The notes under the pieces were generated by a model, which saw nothing but the letters and a program-made list of their open reading frames with translations, was not told where the DNA came from and did no database searches. Shown piece by piece: positions 54,808-64,000 of a stretch of DNA of 64,000 nt. The DNA comes from DASWTL01 sp035575925. GTDB lineage: Bacteria; Bacteroidota; Bacteroidia; Sphingobacteriales; Sphingobacteriaceae. A program made the translations under genes and the position numbers. Numbering within the stretch: position 1 is the stretch's first letter; the number at the start of each line of letters is the position of its first letter. The stretch covers positions 1-64,000 of the forward strand of contig DATLXK010000038.1 in NCBI GenBank assembly GCA_035575925.1, in the 5' to 3' direction.

Positions 54808-55437
54808 ATGGAGAGGATTTTAAGTTTCGATTTTACACAGAAAGTAATTTTGGAGGACGAACATGTTTTACTTCGCCCATTAGAAATAACTGATTTTGAA
54901 AACTTGATAAATTTTTCACTACTTGAACCTGAAATATGGAAATATTCACAAATTCAAATAATTGGTGAAGAAGGATTAAAAGATTATTTGAACTTGGCTA
55001 TTGAGGCGCGGGATGCAAAAAGGGAATACCCGTTTATTGTATTTGATAAATTAACGAATTCTTATGCCGGAAGCAGCCGGTTTTATGATATCCAACCAGC
55101 TGGTAATTGTTTACAATTAGGGTTTACCTGGTATGGCAAGCAATTTCAGGGAACTGGTTTAAATAAACATGCCAAGTTTTTGCTTTTAGAATATGCTTTT
55201 GAAAAAATGGGGATGGAAAGAGTTGAGTTTCGCGCCGATAATAATAACGAAAGAAGTATTGCAGCAATGAAGAGTATTGGCTGCACATTTGAAGGTATCC
55301 TTCGTAGTAACGGTTTACGGTCTGACGGTAAAAGACGCGACAGCATAATATTAAGTATTTTGAAAGAAGAATGGATAAACTTTGTTAAAGAAAATTTAAA
55401 AAAGAAATTGGATACAGTGGTTATCCATAATCAATAA
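54808..55437 (+). CDS. GNAT acetyltransferase, RimL-like
   Basis: A 209-residue cytosolic acetyltransferase of the RimJ/RimL type. The fold can be followed from VLLRPLEITDFENL, through FTWYGKQFQGTGLNKHAKFLLLEYAF (acetyl-CoA loop region) to ADNNNERSIAAMKSIGCTFEG. This group acetylates N-terminal amino groups of proteins or small amines. No specific target can be assigned. A 157-base gap separates it from the previous gene. Confidence 0.88.
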   Translation: MERILSFDFTQKVILEDEHVLLRPLEITDFENLINFSLLEPEIWKYSQIQIIGEEGLKDYLNLAIEARDAKREYPFIVFDKLTNSYAGSSRFYDIQPAGNCLQLGFTWYGKQFQGTGLNKHAKFLLLEYAFEKMGMERVEFRADNNNERSIAAMKSIGCTFEGILRSNGLRSDGKRRDSIILSILKEEWINFVKENLKKKLDTVVIHNQ

Positions 55438-55660
55438 CACATCGGTTAATATACTGAAAATCAAATTACTAACAAGATAGTTTTTTGTTAAACAAACCGA
55501 CATACCACATGTTACAAAATATAACTGCACTATAATTATTTTATAAACAGATTAGAATTATTAGATTAATTGTAAATTCATACTAAACCAACCTCTCGCA
55601 CTTATATAATACAAATTGCCGGGCATTTAGCCTTTTTTCAGAAAGTGTTAAATTTTAGTT

Positions 55661-58239
55661 ATGCTAAGTAACCAACACTTAATTAAAATTTTTAATTCTT
55701 CCCCGTTACCTGGTTTAGTGCTACGGGCTGATTCACCATGCTTTACCATTGAAGGGGTAAACCTGGCCTACTTACATGTTACCGGTACAAAAGAAGAATA
55801 CCTGATAGGCAAAGGGATTTTTGAGGCTTTCCCGGATAATATTGAAAATCCGGATTCTACCGGAGTTACAAATTTGCGCCAGTCTTTGCTTCAGGTTATT
55901 AACACAGGCATTATACACAGTATGCCTCTACTCAAAGATATGATATACCAATAGCCGGTACAGAAGCTTTTGAGGTTAGATATTGGGAGCCGCAAAATAC
56001 TCCTGTATTGGATGATAATGGGAACGTGGTATTAATTGTTCATACCGTTATTGATGTTACCGAAAAAGCAATTCTTAAAGAAAATAAAGAAAAATTAAAT
56101 GCTCAGGCACTTAAAGATCAATCTGAGTTTAAACACTCAAAAGAAGAATTAAATAAGATTATAAATTCTTCGGTAGACGTAATTTGCTCAATTGATGAAT
56201 CTGGAAATTTTAAAAGTTTAAATTCTGCAGCGAAAACAGTATTAGGATATACATCAAGAGAACTTATAGGGAAACCTTATATGCAGTTCGTTTATCCTGA
56301 AGATCACGAAAAAACCAACGCAATAGCAGCAGAAATCAGGGCCGGAGCACGACCTAGCAATTTTGAAAACCGTTATATCCGAAAAGATGGCTCACTGGTT
56401 CCAATAGTATGGTCTGCACGATGGGATGATGAGGAAAAAACCATGTATTGCTCTGCAAGAGACGCTACTGAAAAGAAAGAAGCAGAACTTGAAATGAGCC
56501 TGCTGGTTAATAATACGGAAGAAGCATTTGTATTGGTAGACAAAGAGTTAAATATTGTTTCATTTAACGAGCAATTTCAAAAATTATATAAAACCTATTT
56601 AAATAAAGAAGTAAAAAGAAATGATCTGATATTAGATTATGCACAACCAGCCAGACGACAAGTAGTCGGACAGATTTATAAAAAAGCATTAAATGGCCAT
56701 GAGCAATTCAGCAGATTAATAGTCCCCGATCAGCAGGGAATTAATAAAATTTTCGCACTGAAATTTAAACCTGCTTTAAATAACATCCATGAAGTCATAG
56801 GAGTTTTTGTAACTACTAAAGACATAACAAAGGAAGCGACTGCCCAGGACAAGCTTTTTGTTTCTGAAGAAAAATACCGGGCTCTTTCTGTATCTCTTCA
56901 GAAAAGTAATGAACGATACCGGTATGTTACCCGGGCTACATTTGATGCAATTTGGGATTGGGACCTTATAGCCGATACAGTTTATTGGGGAGAAGGCTTT
57001 AAAACCATATTCGGTTATGAATTGGATGAAGTTGAATCCAGCGTTACTTCATGGACCCATCACATTCATCCGGAAGATTTTGACAGGGTTATTAAAAGTA
57101 TACATGAGGTTATTAACAGCTCCGAATTAAATTGGATAAAGGAATATCGCTATCAAAAATCAGATGGAAAATATGCCCACGTATTAGATAAAGGTATTGT
57201 GGTTAGGGATAAACAAGGTAAGGCTACCAGAATGATTGGAGCCATGCAGGATATTACAAAGAAAAAAAATGATGGGTTTGAATTACAGCAAAGTGAGGCT
57301 CGCCATAGGGGTTTAATTAAATCACAAACCAATTATGTTATACGAACCGATATGGACGGTAATTATACCTACTACAATCAGAAATTTTTCGATGATTTTG
57401 GATGGATCCATAACAAGCCTGATTTATTAGGCATTAACAGTATGATATCCATTATGGATTATAACCATCAGCAGGTTATTGATACTGTAAAAGAATGCCT
57501 CGCTAATGTAAATACTGTTTTTCAGGTCGAGATTGATAAACCATCAATTAACCAGAGTACAAAAACTACTTTATGGGATTTTATATGCCTGGTTGATCTC
57601 CAAGGTGAACCAATTGAAATTCAGTGTGTAGGTATTGATATAACCGACCGGAAAAAAGCTGAAAAAGAATTACTAAGTACACTTGAAGAAAAAAATACGA
57701 TACTTGAAAGTATTCGGGATGCTTTTTTCGCAGTTGATAAAAACTGGACGGTAACTTATTGGAATGCACAAGCAGAAAAAGCATTAGCAACATCAAAAGA
57801 AAAAGCAATTGGTTATAATTTATGGGAGGTATTCTCAAACAGTCTGAATTCGAAATCTTACGAAGAATATCATTTTGCGATGAAAACGGGTCACGTAGTT
57901 CATTTTGAGGATTATTATCCACCCTTGCGTAAGTGGTATGAAATAAGCGCCTATCCTTCTGATAAGGGGTTGTCTGTTTATTTTAAAGATGTTACAGAAC
58001 GTAAATCAGCTGATATCCGCATGGAAGAGCAAAACCGAAAGCTACAGGATATAGCCTGGACACAATCTCATGTAGTGCGTGCTCCTTTAGCAAGATTGAT
58101 GGGGATTGCAAGTATTTTAAAAGATGTCAAAAATTCAACGTCAGAATATAATGAATGGTTTAAACATTTTACAGTCTCTGCGAATGAATTAGATAGGATC
58201 ATTCAGGATATAGTTAAAAAAACAGAGGATTTAGATTAA
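55661..58239 (+). pseudogene. Multi-PAS signalling protein broken by one frameshift
   Basis: Two open frames (55661-55954 and 56008-58239) are parts of one gene. The first ends HSMPLLKDMIYQ; the frame shifted by one missing base at about 55929-55933 continues as QRYDIP, then EVRYWEPQNTPVLDDNG, joining smoothly with the second frame. The intact protein would have several PAS domains (four or five), then a HisKA-like segment with WTQSHVVRAPLARLMG and no HATPase domain. The break has no homopolymer, so it is a true mutation or an assembly error. The downstream part (743 residues) could still be translated from an internal start. Confidence 0.85.
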
Positions 58240-58329
58240 TTATAGTTTATCGTTTATATATTATTAACTTTATAATTAACGGTCCATATTTAAAATTTTT
58301 AGTGATCAACTACCTTTAACCCTCAACTA

Positions 58330-61300
58330 ATGATAATTTCTGAACCCCACCACATTATTGCTATTGGAGCATCTGCTGGTGGGATGGAAGAAATCAATTC
58401 ATTTTTTGACCATACGCCCCTTGACGGAGTTTCCTATGTAATTGTACAGCATTTATCGCCTGCTTTTAAAAGTCGCATGGTTGAATTATTAGCTAAACAC
58501 AGCAAACTTGAAGTTAAAGAGGCTGAAACCGGTATGGAGGTGAAAAGCAACCAGGTATATCTTATCCCGAATGATAAGTTTATGACCATTAAAGATCAGC
58601 GGCTGCTTTTAACCGATAAAGATAAAGTACCGGGCCCGCACCTGACTATAAATAAATTTTTCAACTCCCTTGCAGATGACATGGGCAGAAAGGCAATTGG
58701 TGTGGTTCTTTCAGGTTTAGGGTCTGATGGGTCTGAAGGAGTACGTAATATTAAAAATTCCGGTGGAATGGTTATAGCACGTAATCCGGAAACTTCCGAA
58801 TTCTCCAGTATGCCTTCCAATGCTATAGCTACCGGGATGGTCGATTTTATTCTGGAGCCAGAATTAATGCCCGGCACTATAGAAGATTATGTAAAACATG
58901 AGAGCGAATTATTACCTGAGGATAAAGATGATGGAAAAAATCTCGCTGCTATAATTGATTTGATTAAAGAACATTCGCCCTTTGATTTTTCGGATTATAA
59001 ACAAACTACCATACTCAGAAGAACTAAACGGAGAGCTGCATATAGTAATTTTACCAGTCTGGAAAGTTATTTTCATTTTTTAAAGAAAACCCCGGAAGAA
59101 GTAGAAACGCTTGCCAAAGATTTTCTGATAGGTGTTACCGCTTTTTTTAGAGACCCACAAGCTTTTAATTGCATTGAACAGCAAATACTCCCTGATTTAC
59201 TGGAAAGACTACATCCCGGGGAAGAATTTAAATTGTGGGTTGCGGGATGCGCTACCGGCGAAGAAGCGTACACCATAGCCATACTTGTTTTTGAGCAAAT
59301 TGCCAAATATAATAAAGATGTAGTAGTTAAAATATTTGCAACAGATATTGATAATACTGCCTTAATACACGCAGGAAAAGGAATTTATACATCAGAGAGT
59401 ATCAAAAACATTTCTAAAGAACGACTTGAAAAGTATTTTATAAATGAAGATGGCATTTACCGGATTATTCCGGAAATACGTAAAATGCTCATGTTTTCAC
59501 CGCATGATCTGGTGAAAAACCCACCCTACTGCAATATGCATTTTATAAGCTGCCGGAATCTCCTCATTTATATGACACCGGCCTTACAGAAAAAAATATA
59601 TTTAATGTTCCTGTTCGGCCTTAAATTGGATGGTTATTTGTTTTTAGGCCCCAGCGAAAACCCGATACCCATTATTGAAAATCTGGAAATAGTAGAAAAA
59701 AAATGGAAGATATATAAAAATCTGGATGCCAAACGTGTGATTCGCTTTGATGCATTTTCATTGCCGGAACTTAAATATAAACCATCAGAATATATAAAGG
59801 AAGATAGATCCAAAGACTCCGATTATTCATTGATTGAAGCAGTAAATTCAACCCTAGTAAGGGAACTGAATTTTCTGGTGATCTGTGTTGATGAAACTAA
59901 TCATGTTGTTAAATCATACGGAGACACCTCAAAGTTTCTCTTGCAAAAGAACTTCAATACAAACCTCACCGAGCTTTTACCCCCACAACTTGCGGTTGCA
60001 TTTAATACCGCCAGCATTAACGCCATTAAAACTAATTCAAACGCTAAGGTTAATGGAATTACCATTAAAAAGGATCAAACTTCCATTTCAGTAAACTTAT
60101 CAGTAAGGCCCTTAATTACTAAAAGAGGTGCACAGCGAATGCTCATGGTAACTATCAGCGAAAAGGCTGCAGAAGCGCATGGACAACAAGGAGATACCGT
60201 TTTTGATGAAAGGCTTTTTTTAGATGAGTATACATTGAATTTGCAGGAAGAAGTGAAGGAACTTCAGGATAAACTTCATTCTTCTCAGTTACAAGTTGAT
60301 GTCTCTAACGAGAATATGCAATCGTTTAATGAAGAGTTACTTTCGGCCAATGAAGAAATGCAGAGCAGTAATGAAGAAATGCAATCTGTTAACGAAGAAC
60401 TGCATACCATTAACACGGATTACCAATTAAAAAACAAAGAGCTGGTTGAAGTTAATGACGATCTGAACAATTATTTCAGGAGCAATATAAACGGACAGTT
60501 ATTTGTTAATAATGACCTGGAGTTGATGAAATATTCTCCAGGAACTACCAAGCAAATAAACCTGTTGCCATCTGATATTGGCCGTCCATTGAGTAATATC
60601 TCTACCAATATAAAATTCGAAACTATTTTAGATGATATCAAGCAGGTGCTTGCAAATGGAGTTATACTTACCAAAGAAATTGAAACCAATAATCACAAAT
60701 GGTATCAGATAATGACGATGCCATATATACAGCAGGCCAACAATAAGCCTAATGGTGCAATTATTACGTTTAATGATATTACCGAATTAAAGAAGACACT
60801 TCGCGAGCTGGATAGTAAGAATGAAAGTTTACTGCGTATAAATGCAGATCTGGATAATTTTGTGCATACCGCCTCACATGATCTTTTAGCACCGCTCAGT
60901 AATATTGAAAGCAGCATAAGCGTAATAAACCGCTTAAAAGTGACTGATCCGGATCTGAATAAATTTTTAGGAATAATTAATTCATCGGTAAAGAAATTCA
61001 GGGACCTGATTAAAGAAATTGCTACCATCGCCAAATTAGAAAGCGAAATGATTGCCCACGAAATGGTGGATCTGGATGTTGTAATAAATAATATAGAGTG
61101 GAGTTTAACTGATAAAATAAATGCTTCAGGAGCAATAATACACCGTAATCTGGAAGTTGAGCAGGTTTTATTCTCAAAAAAGAACCTGAGAAGTATAGTT
61201 TACAATTTGGTATCCAATGGTATAAAATTTAAACGGGATGAGCCTTCTGTAATAAATATTCATACCAGAAAAGAAGGAGATTATGTAATCTTATCTGTGG

Positions 61301-61497
61301 AAGATAATGGTATAGGTATTCCAAAAAGATTGGTTGATAGCATCTTTGAAATGTATGGCCGGCTTAACCAGGACATTGAAGGGCATGGTATCGGATTATA
61401 TCTTGCAAAAAAAATAGTAGATTCCTCCGGCGGAAATATTATTGTAGAAAGTAAACCGGGAAAGGGCAGTAAATTTAGCATATATCTTAAAGCTTAA
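58330..61497 (+). CDS. CheB-CheR-PAS-histidine kinase fusion
   Basis: A 1055-residue signalling giant. Residues about 5-190 are a CheB methylesterase (catalytic S15 in GASAGG, H41 in VQHLSP, Asp in GLGSDGSEG). Residues about 205-470 are a CheR methyltransferase with the SAM motif VAGCATGEEAY. A Glu/Asn-rich coiled coil (about 635-715) is followed by a PAS domain (about 720-820), HisKA with TASHDLLAPLSN, and HATPase with DNGIGIP and GHGIGLYL. No classical chemotaxis genes are adjacent, so it probably serves a non-motility signal. It follows the broken PAS gene by 90 bases. Confidence 0.93.
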   Translation: MIISEPHHIIAIGASAGGMEEINSFFDHTPLDGVSYVIVQHLSPAFKSRMVELLAKHSKLEVKEAETGMEVKSNQVYLIPNDKFMTIKDQRLLLTDKDKVPGPHLTINKFFNSLADDMGRKAIGVVLSGLGSDGSEGVRNIKNSGGMVIARNPETSEFSSMPSNAIATGMVDFILEPELMPGTIEDYVKHESELLPEDKDDGKNLAAIIDLIKEHSPFDFSDYKQTTILRRTKRRAAYSNFTSLESYFHFLKKTPEEVETLAKDFLIGVTAFFRDPQAFNCIEQQILPDLLERLHPGEEFKLWVAGCATGEEAYTIAILVFEQIAKYNKDVVVKIFATDIDNTALIHAGKGIYTSESIKNISKERLEKYFINEDGIYRIIPEIRKMLMFSPHDLVKNPPYCNMHFISCRNLLIYMTPALQKKIYLMFLFGLKLDGYLFLGPSENPIPIIENLEIVEKKWKIYKNLDAKRVIRFDAFSLPELKYKPSEYIKEDRSKDSDYSLIEAVNSTLVRELNFLVICVDETNHVVKSYGDTSKFLLQKNFNTNLTELLPPQLAVAFNTASINAIKTNSNAKVNGITIKKDQTSISVNLSVRPLITKRGAQRMLMVTISEKAAEAHGQQGDTVFDERLFLDEYTLNLQEEVKELQDKLHSSQLQVDVSNENMQSFNEELLSANEEMQSSNEEMQSVNEELHTINTDYQLKNKELVEVNDDLNNYFRSNINGQLFVNNDLELMKYSPGTTKQINLLPSDIGRPLSNISTNIKFETILDDIKQVLANGVILTKEIETNNHKWYQIMTMPYIQQANNKPNGAIITFNDITELKKTLRELDSKNESLLRINADLDNFVHTASHDLLAPLSNIESSISVINRLKVTDPDLNKFLGIINSSVKKFRDLIKEIATIAKLESEMIAHEMVDLDVVINNIEWSLTDKINASGAIIHRNLEVEQVLFSKKNLRSIVYNLVSNGIKFKRDEPSVINIHTRKEGDYVILSVEDNGIGIPKRLVDSIFEMYGRLNQDIEGHGIGLYLAKKIVDSSGGNIIVESKPGKGSKFSIYLKA

Positions 61498-61504
61498 ATA
61501 TTAA

Positions 61505-62662
61505 CTATCTTACACTTAACAAATAAATTGCAATGGTGAGTGCTATAAAACCACTTAATAAAAAGACAGCTGATGCACCAACCGCAAACCAGATTACCCC
61601 TGCCAGAGAACTTGCCCCTAATACCGCTAAGCTTTGAAAAGCAGTGTATGTACCTATAGCTGTTGCCGTGTTTTCTTTGAGGCAAATATTGGAGATCCAA
61701 GCTTTGGCAATGCCTTCTGTGGCTGCCGCATAAATGCCATATAAAAAGAATAAAAGGAAAAATATCAGTTTATTCTCATTTATAGCCATTCCGGAATAGG
61801 TTATTGCAAACAGAACCAGTCCTGAAATAAATACCTTTTTCATTCCTATCTTATCGGCCAATACTCCTAATGGATAAGAAAAACTTGCATAAACCAGGTT
61901 GTAAAATATATATATGCCTATAACCGTAGTGTCGCTATAGCCGGCTTCTTTAATTTTCAGCAGCAGAAATACATCCGAACTGTTAAATAAAGCAAAGATC
62001 AATAACGCCCCTACCAGTTTTTTGTACAATGCCGGGCTGGTTTTATAATATTTTACAAAATCCAGAATCCCCGGTTTTGGCTTTTGAAAGACCTGCTCTC
62101 TGCGCTTTTCCTTAATCAGGTAAGTAAACGATATGGCCAGGATTCCGGGAAGAAAGGCAATCATAAACAAAACCTTATAATCTCCCGGATTGTAATGGAG
62201 ATAAATTAATGCTACAAACGGTCCCAGCACAGCCCCCAAAGTATCTAGCGACCTATGAAATCCGAATACCCTTCCTTTAGTTTCCGGCGTAGCCTCGTCT
62301 GATAACAAAGCATCCCTTGCTCCCGTCCGGATTCCTTTACCTAACCTGTCAACTGATCGTGCAAAAAATATCCATAACGGAAAAGTAAAAGCAGCCATCA
62401 TGGGTTTTGATAATGCACTTAAGGCGTAACCAATTTGAACGAATGGCAACCGTTTTCCGATATTATCACTTAAGCTTCCGAAGTAACCTTTACTAAGTCC
62501 GGCTATGGCTTCTGCCAAACCCTCTAACACCCCTATCAGAATAATAGAGAATCCAATTGATTTCAAATATACAGGCATTACCGGATACAGCATTTCACTG
62601 GCTACATCTGTAAACAAGCTCACTAAGGAAAGTATCCAGATATTTCGTGTAATGATTTTCAT
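61505..62662 (-). CDS. MFS transporter
   Basis: A 385-residue inner-membrane protein with about twelve predicted helices. The motif DNIGKRLPFVQIGY between helices 2 and 3, and DRLGKGIRTGARDALLSDEA, mark it as a major facilitator of the bacterial drug or metabolite exporter type. The substrate cannot be read. It is convergent with the CheB-CheR gene (7 bases between stops) and divergent from the YeeE genes. Confidence 0.88.
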   Translation of the reverse strand: MKIITRNIWILSLVSLFTDVASEMLYPVMPVYLKSIGFSIILIGVLEGLAEAIAGLSKGYFGSLSDNIGKRLPFVQIGYALSALSKPMMAAFTFPLWIFFARSVDRLGKGIRTGARDALLSDEATPETKGRVFGFHRSLDTLGAVLGPFVALIYLHYNPGDYKVLFMIAFLPGILAISFTYLIKEKRREQVFQKPKPGILDFVKYYKTSPALYKKLVGALLIFALFNSSDVFLLLKIKEAGYSDTTVIGIYIFYNLVYASFSYPLGVLADKIGMKKVFISGLVLFAITYSGMAINENKLIFFLLFFLYGIYAAATEGIAKAWISNICLKENTATAIGTYTAFQSLAVLGASSLAGVIWFAVGASAVFLLSGFIALTIAIYLLSVR

Positions 62663-62779
62663 AATTTGGACCTTAATATCACTTCTTACTTTATTATTGT
62701 TTTATCCTTACCGGAGTTGAATAAACCTAATATTAAAAATACATGTTTTACAAAAAAATAAATGAATGTTCCGGCGCGA

Positions 62780-62810
62780 TTTGTAATCATTATAGAAATA
62801 CTTATATTAA
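62780..62810 (+). promoter_or_regulatory. Weak candidate promoter of the YeeE operon
   Basis: TTTG at 62780-62783, a 19-base spacer, and TATATTAA at 62803-62810 give a correct -33 and spacing but only a partial -7 match. It lies about 40 bases before the first YeeE gene. Confidence 0.3.
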
Positions 62811-62850
62811 TTGGTGAATTAACTTAACCATTTTACGCATAAATAACATC

Positions 62851-63414
62851 ATGTTTGATTATCTGCAACAACCCTGGCCATGGTATATCGCAGGTCCTTT
62901 AATTGGCCTTGTAATACCTGCACTCTTACTTCTGGGAAATAAAGCCTTCGGTATATCTTCGTCGCTCAGACAGATTTGCGCAGCGTGTATTCCTGCAAAC
63001 ATTCCTTTTTTTAATTACGACTGGAAAAAAGAAAGCTGGAACCTGTTTTTTATAGCAGGGATATTGATGGGCGGCTTTATAGCTTCCTTCTATTTGTCAA
63101 ACCACGCACCTGTGTCCATAAGTGCCGAAACCTCTGAGATGTTAAAGCAATATGGAGTTAAAGATTTTACAGGTTTACTTCCCTCTGATGTTTTTAGTTT
63201 TAAAGTGCTGTTTTCTTTACGCGGTTTTGTTTTTACTGTCGTTGGAGGTTTTCTTGTTGGGTTTGGAACCCGCTATGCAGGTGGATGTACTTCAGGGCAT
63301 TCCATTATGGGAATATCTACCTTACAATGGCCTTCTATAGTAGCTACCTGCTGCTTTATGACAGGTGGATTTATTATGTCCTGGTTTCTTTTACCTTATC
63401 TTTTACAGCTTTAA
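62851..63414 (+). CDS. YeeE/YedE family sulfur transporter, long half
   Basis: A 187-residue inner-membrane protein with five or so helices. The conserved Cys motif GTRYAGGCTSGHSIMG is the family hallmark, where the Cys conducts a sulfur species such as thiosulfate in YeeE. The early LLLGNKAFGISSSLRQICAACIP is also typical. It is the first of two half-transporters, followed after 6 bases by the second. Together they make one full-size YeeE-like unit. Confidence 0.9.
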   Translation: MFDYLQQPWPWYIAGPLIGLVIPALLLLGNKAFGISSSLRQICAACIPANIPFFNYDWKKESWNLFFIAGILMGGFIASFYLSNHAPVSISAETSEMLKQYGVKDFTGLLPSDVFSFKVLFSLRGFVFTVVGGFLVGFGTRYAGGCTSGHSIMGISTLQWPSIVATCCFMTGGFIMSWFLLPYLLQL

Positions 63415-63420
63415 CTAAAT

Positions 63421-63831
63421 ATGAGTAATTTAAAATATTTGGTTGTCGGGTCATTGTTCGGCATTGTGCTTGTAAAAGCAGAGGTTATCTCCTGGTTCAG
63501 AATACAGGAAATGTTTCACCTGCAATCGTTTCACATGTTTGGTATTATTGGCAGTGCAATTATCACAGGAATGTTTTCCGTGCTTTTAATTAAACACTTT
63601 AATATTAAAACATTTAATGGCGAGCCGGTAAATACCCCGACAAAAAATTTCCATTGGGGAAATGTATATGGCGGTTTACTATTTGGTTTGGGATGGGCCA
63701 TTACCGGCGCTTGTCCTGGGCCCCTTTTTGCACAAATAGGAAGCGGCTATTTTGTGGTTTTTATAACTCTTTTAAGTGCAATTTTTGGCACGTGGGTTTA
63801 TGGCCTGATCCGTGAAAAACTTCCTCATTAG
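63421..63831 (+). CDS. YeeE/YedE family sulfur transporter, short half (DUF6691-type)
   Basis: A 136-residue inner-membrane protein with four predicted helices. The sulfur-handling Cys is in AITGACPGPLFAQIG, matching the second half of full-length YeeE proteins. It directly follows the long half and precedes the MBL persulfide-dioxygenase-like gene by 52 bases, consistent with a sulfur-import and oxidation module. Confidence 0.9.
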   Translation: MSNLKYLVVGSLFGIVLVKAEVISWFRIQEMFHLQSFHMFGIIGSAIITGMFSVLLIKHFNIKTFNGEPVNTPTKNFHWGNVYGGLLFGLGWAITGACPGPLFAQIGSGYFVVFITLLSAIFGTWVYGLIREKLPH

Positions 63832-63883
63832 AAATCCTAATTAATAAATACATAAACCTTGCTGCAATAATCAAGTGAAGAAA

Positions 63884-64000
63884 ATGACCATCGAACAATT
63901 TGAAGATAAAAACCTTGCGCACTACTCATACGCAATTTTGAGTGTATTCAGCCATGAAATAGTGCTTATTGATCCTTCAAGAGATATAAGAGCTTACCTG
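63884..64000 (+). CDS. MBL-fold persulfide dioxygenase/rhodanese-like protein (5' part)
   Basis: The first 39 residues of a gene that runs off the right edge: MTIEQFEDKNLAHYSYAIL, then VLIDPSRDIRAYL. This start resembles MBL-fold persulfide dioxygenases with C-terminal rhodanese domains, common beside YeeE genes in Bacteroidota. The metal-binding HxHxDH motif would lie beyond the window, so the call rests on the N-terminal pattern and context. Confidence 0.7.
   Translation, partial: MTIEQFEDKNLAHYSYAILSVFSHEIVLIDPSRDIRAYL

Noticed and set aside
58330..61497. Chemotaxis operon
   Set aside because: CheB and CheR domains are present only as part of one fusion kinase. No CheA, CheW or receptor gene is nearby.
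1..64000. CRISPR arrays, tRNA or rRNA genes
   Set aside because: No regularly spaced direct repeats with unique spacers and no tRNA-like or rRNA-like conserved stretches were noticed by eye. A dedicated scan with a covariance model would be decisive.

Overview
The window looks like an AT-rich chromosomal segment of a Bacteroidota member, most likely a Sphingobacteriales/Sphingobacteriaceae-type soil or freshwater bacterium (Pedobacter/Mucilaginibacter-like; the family placement is inference). Supporting signs are a type IX secretion C-terminal domain on a large secreted hydrolase, a DUF2723 membrane protein, several -7 boxes resembling the Bacteroidota consensus TAnnTTTG, weak ribosome binding sites, 7TMR-DISM and CheB/CheR-PAS sensor kinases, and an Rv1355c-type ThiF/nitroreductase fusion. 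About 52 protein genes are supported. I saw no rRNA, tRNA or CRISPR array.

Layout. 1-130: tail of an IS1595/ISXO2-type transposase. 400-7000: dihydrolipoyl dehydrogenase, an MBL hydrolase, a small membrane-anchored protein and SMC. 7100-15400: a predicted outer-membrane protein, DUF2723 protein, secreted S41 protease and a T9SS-exported GH10-like hydrolase, followed by a clear terminator. 15400-15860 is a gene-poor gap. 15860-18180: D-lactate dehydrogenase, DoxX and kdsB. 18229-25463: the most intriguing block, a tight five-gene operon (ThiF/nitroreductase fusion, GNAT-fold acyltransferase, 7TM sensor kinase, receiver-kinase hybrid, receiver) with a divergent receiver gene. 25600-36200: secreted and periplasmic enzymes (alpha/beta hydrolase, aldo/keto reductase, PQQ-type sugar dehydrogenase, DUF1349, class A and class C-like serine hydrolases, a second GH10-like hydrolase, Gfo/Idh oxidoreductase). 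36238-39543: DNA ligase D with a 59-residue DUF3606 protein upstream.

39561-46062 is a catabolic module: a D-2-hydroxyacid dehydrogenase, LutA, LutB, LutC and malate synthase in one operon, divergent from a GntR/FCD regulator. It is probably for lactate and/or glycolate-glyoxylate use. 46170-55437: amidase_3, GNAT-nitrilase fusion, DUF885 peptidase, a receiver, a FIST-sensor/histidine-kinase pair, DUF1801, a sugar acetyltransferase and another GNAT. 55661-61497: a multi-PAS signalling gene broken by one frameshift, then a CheB-CheR-PAS-kinase giant. 61505-64000: an MFS transporter and a sulfur module (two YeeE/YedE half-transporters and the start of an MBL persulfide-dioxygenase-like gene).

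How parts work together (inference): much of the window is signal transduction, with at least nine two-component or FIST/PAS proteins, coupled in one case to biosynthetic enzymes. The rest is cell-envelope hydrolysis and small-acid carbon metabolism. Functional calls come from motifs and architecture read by eye. No database search was run.
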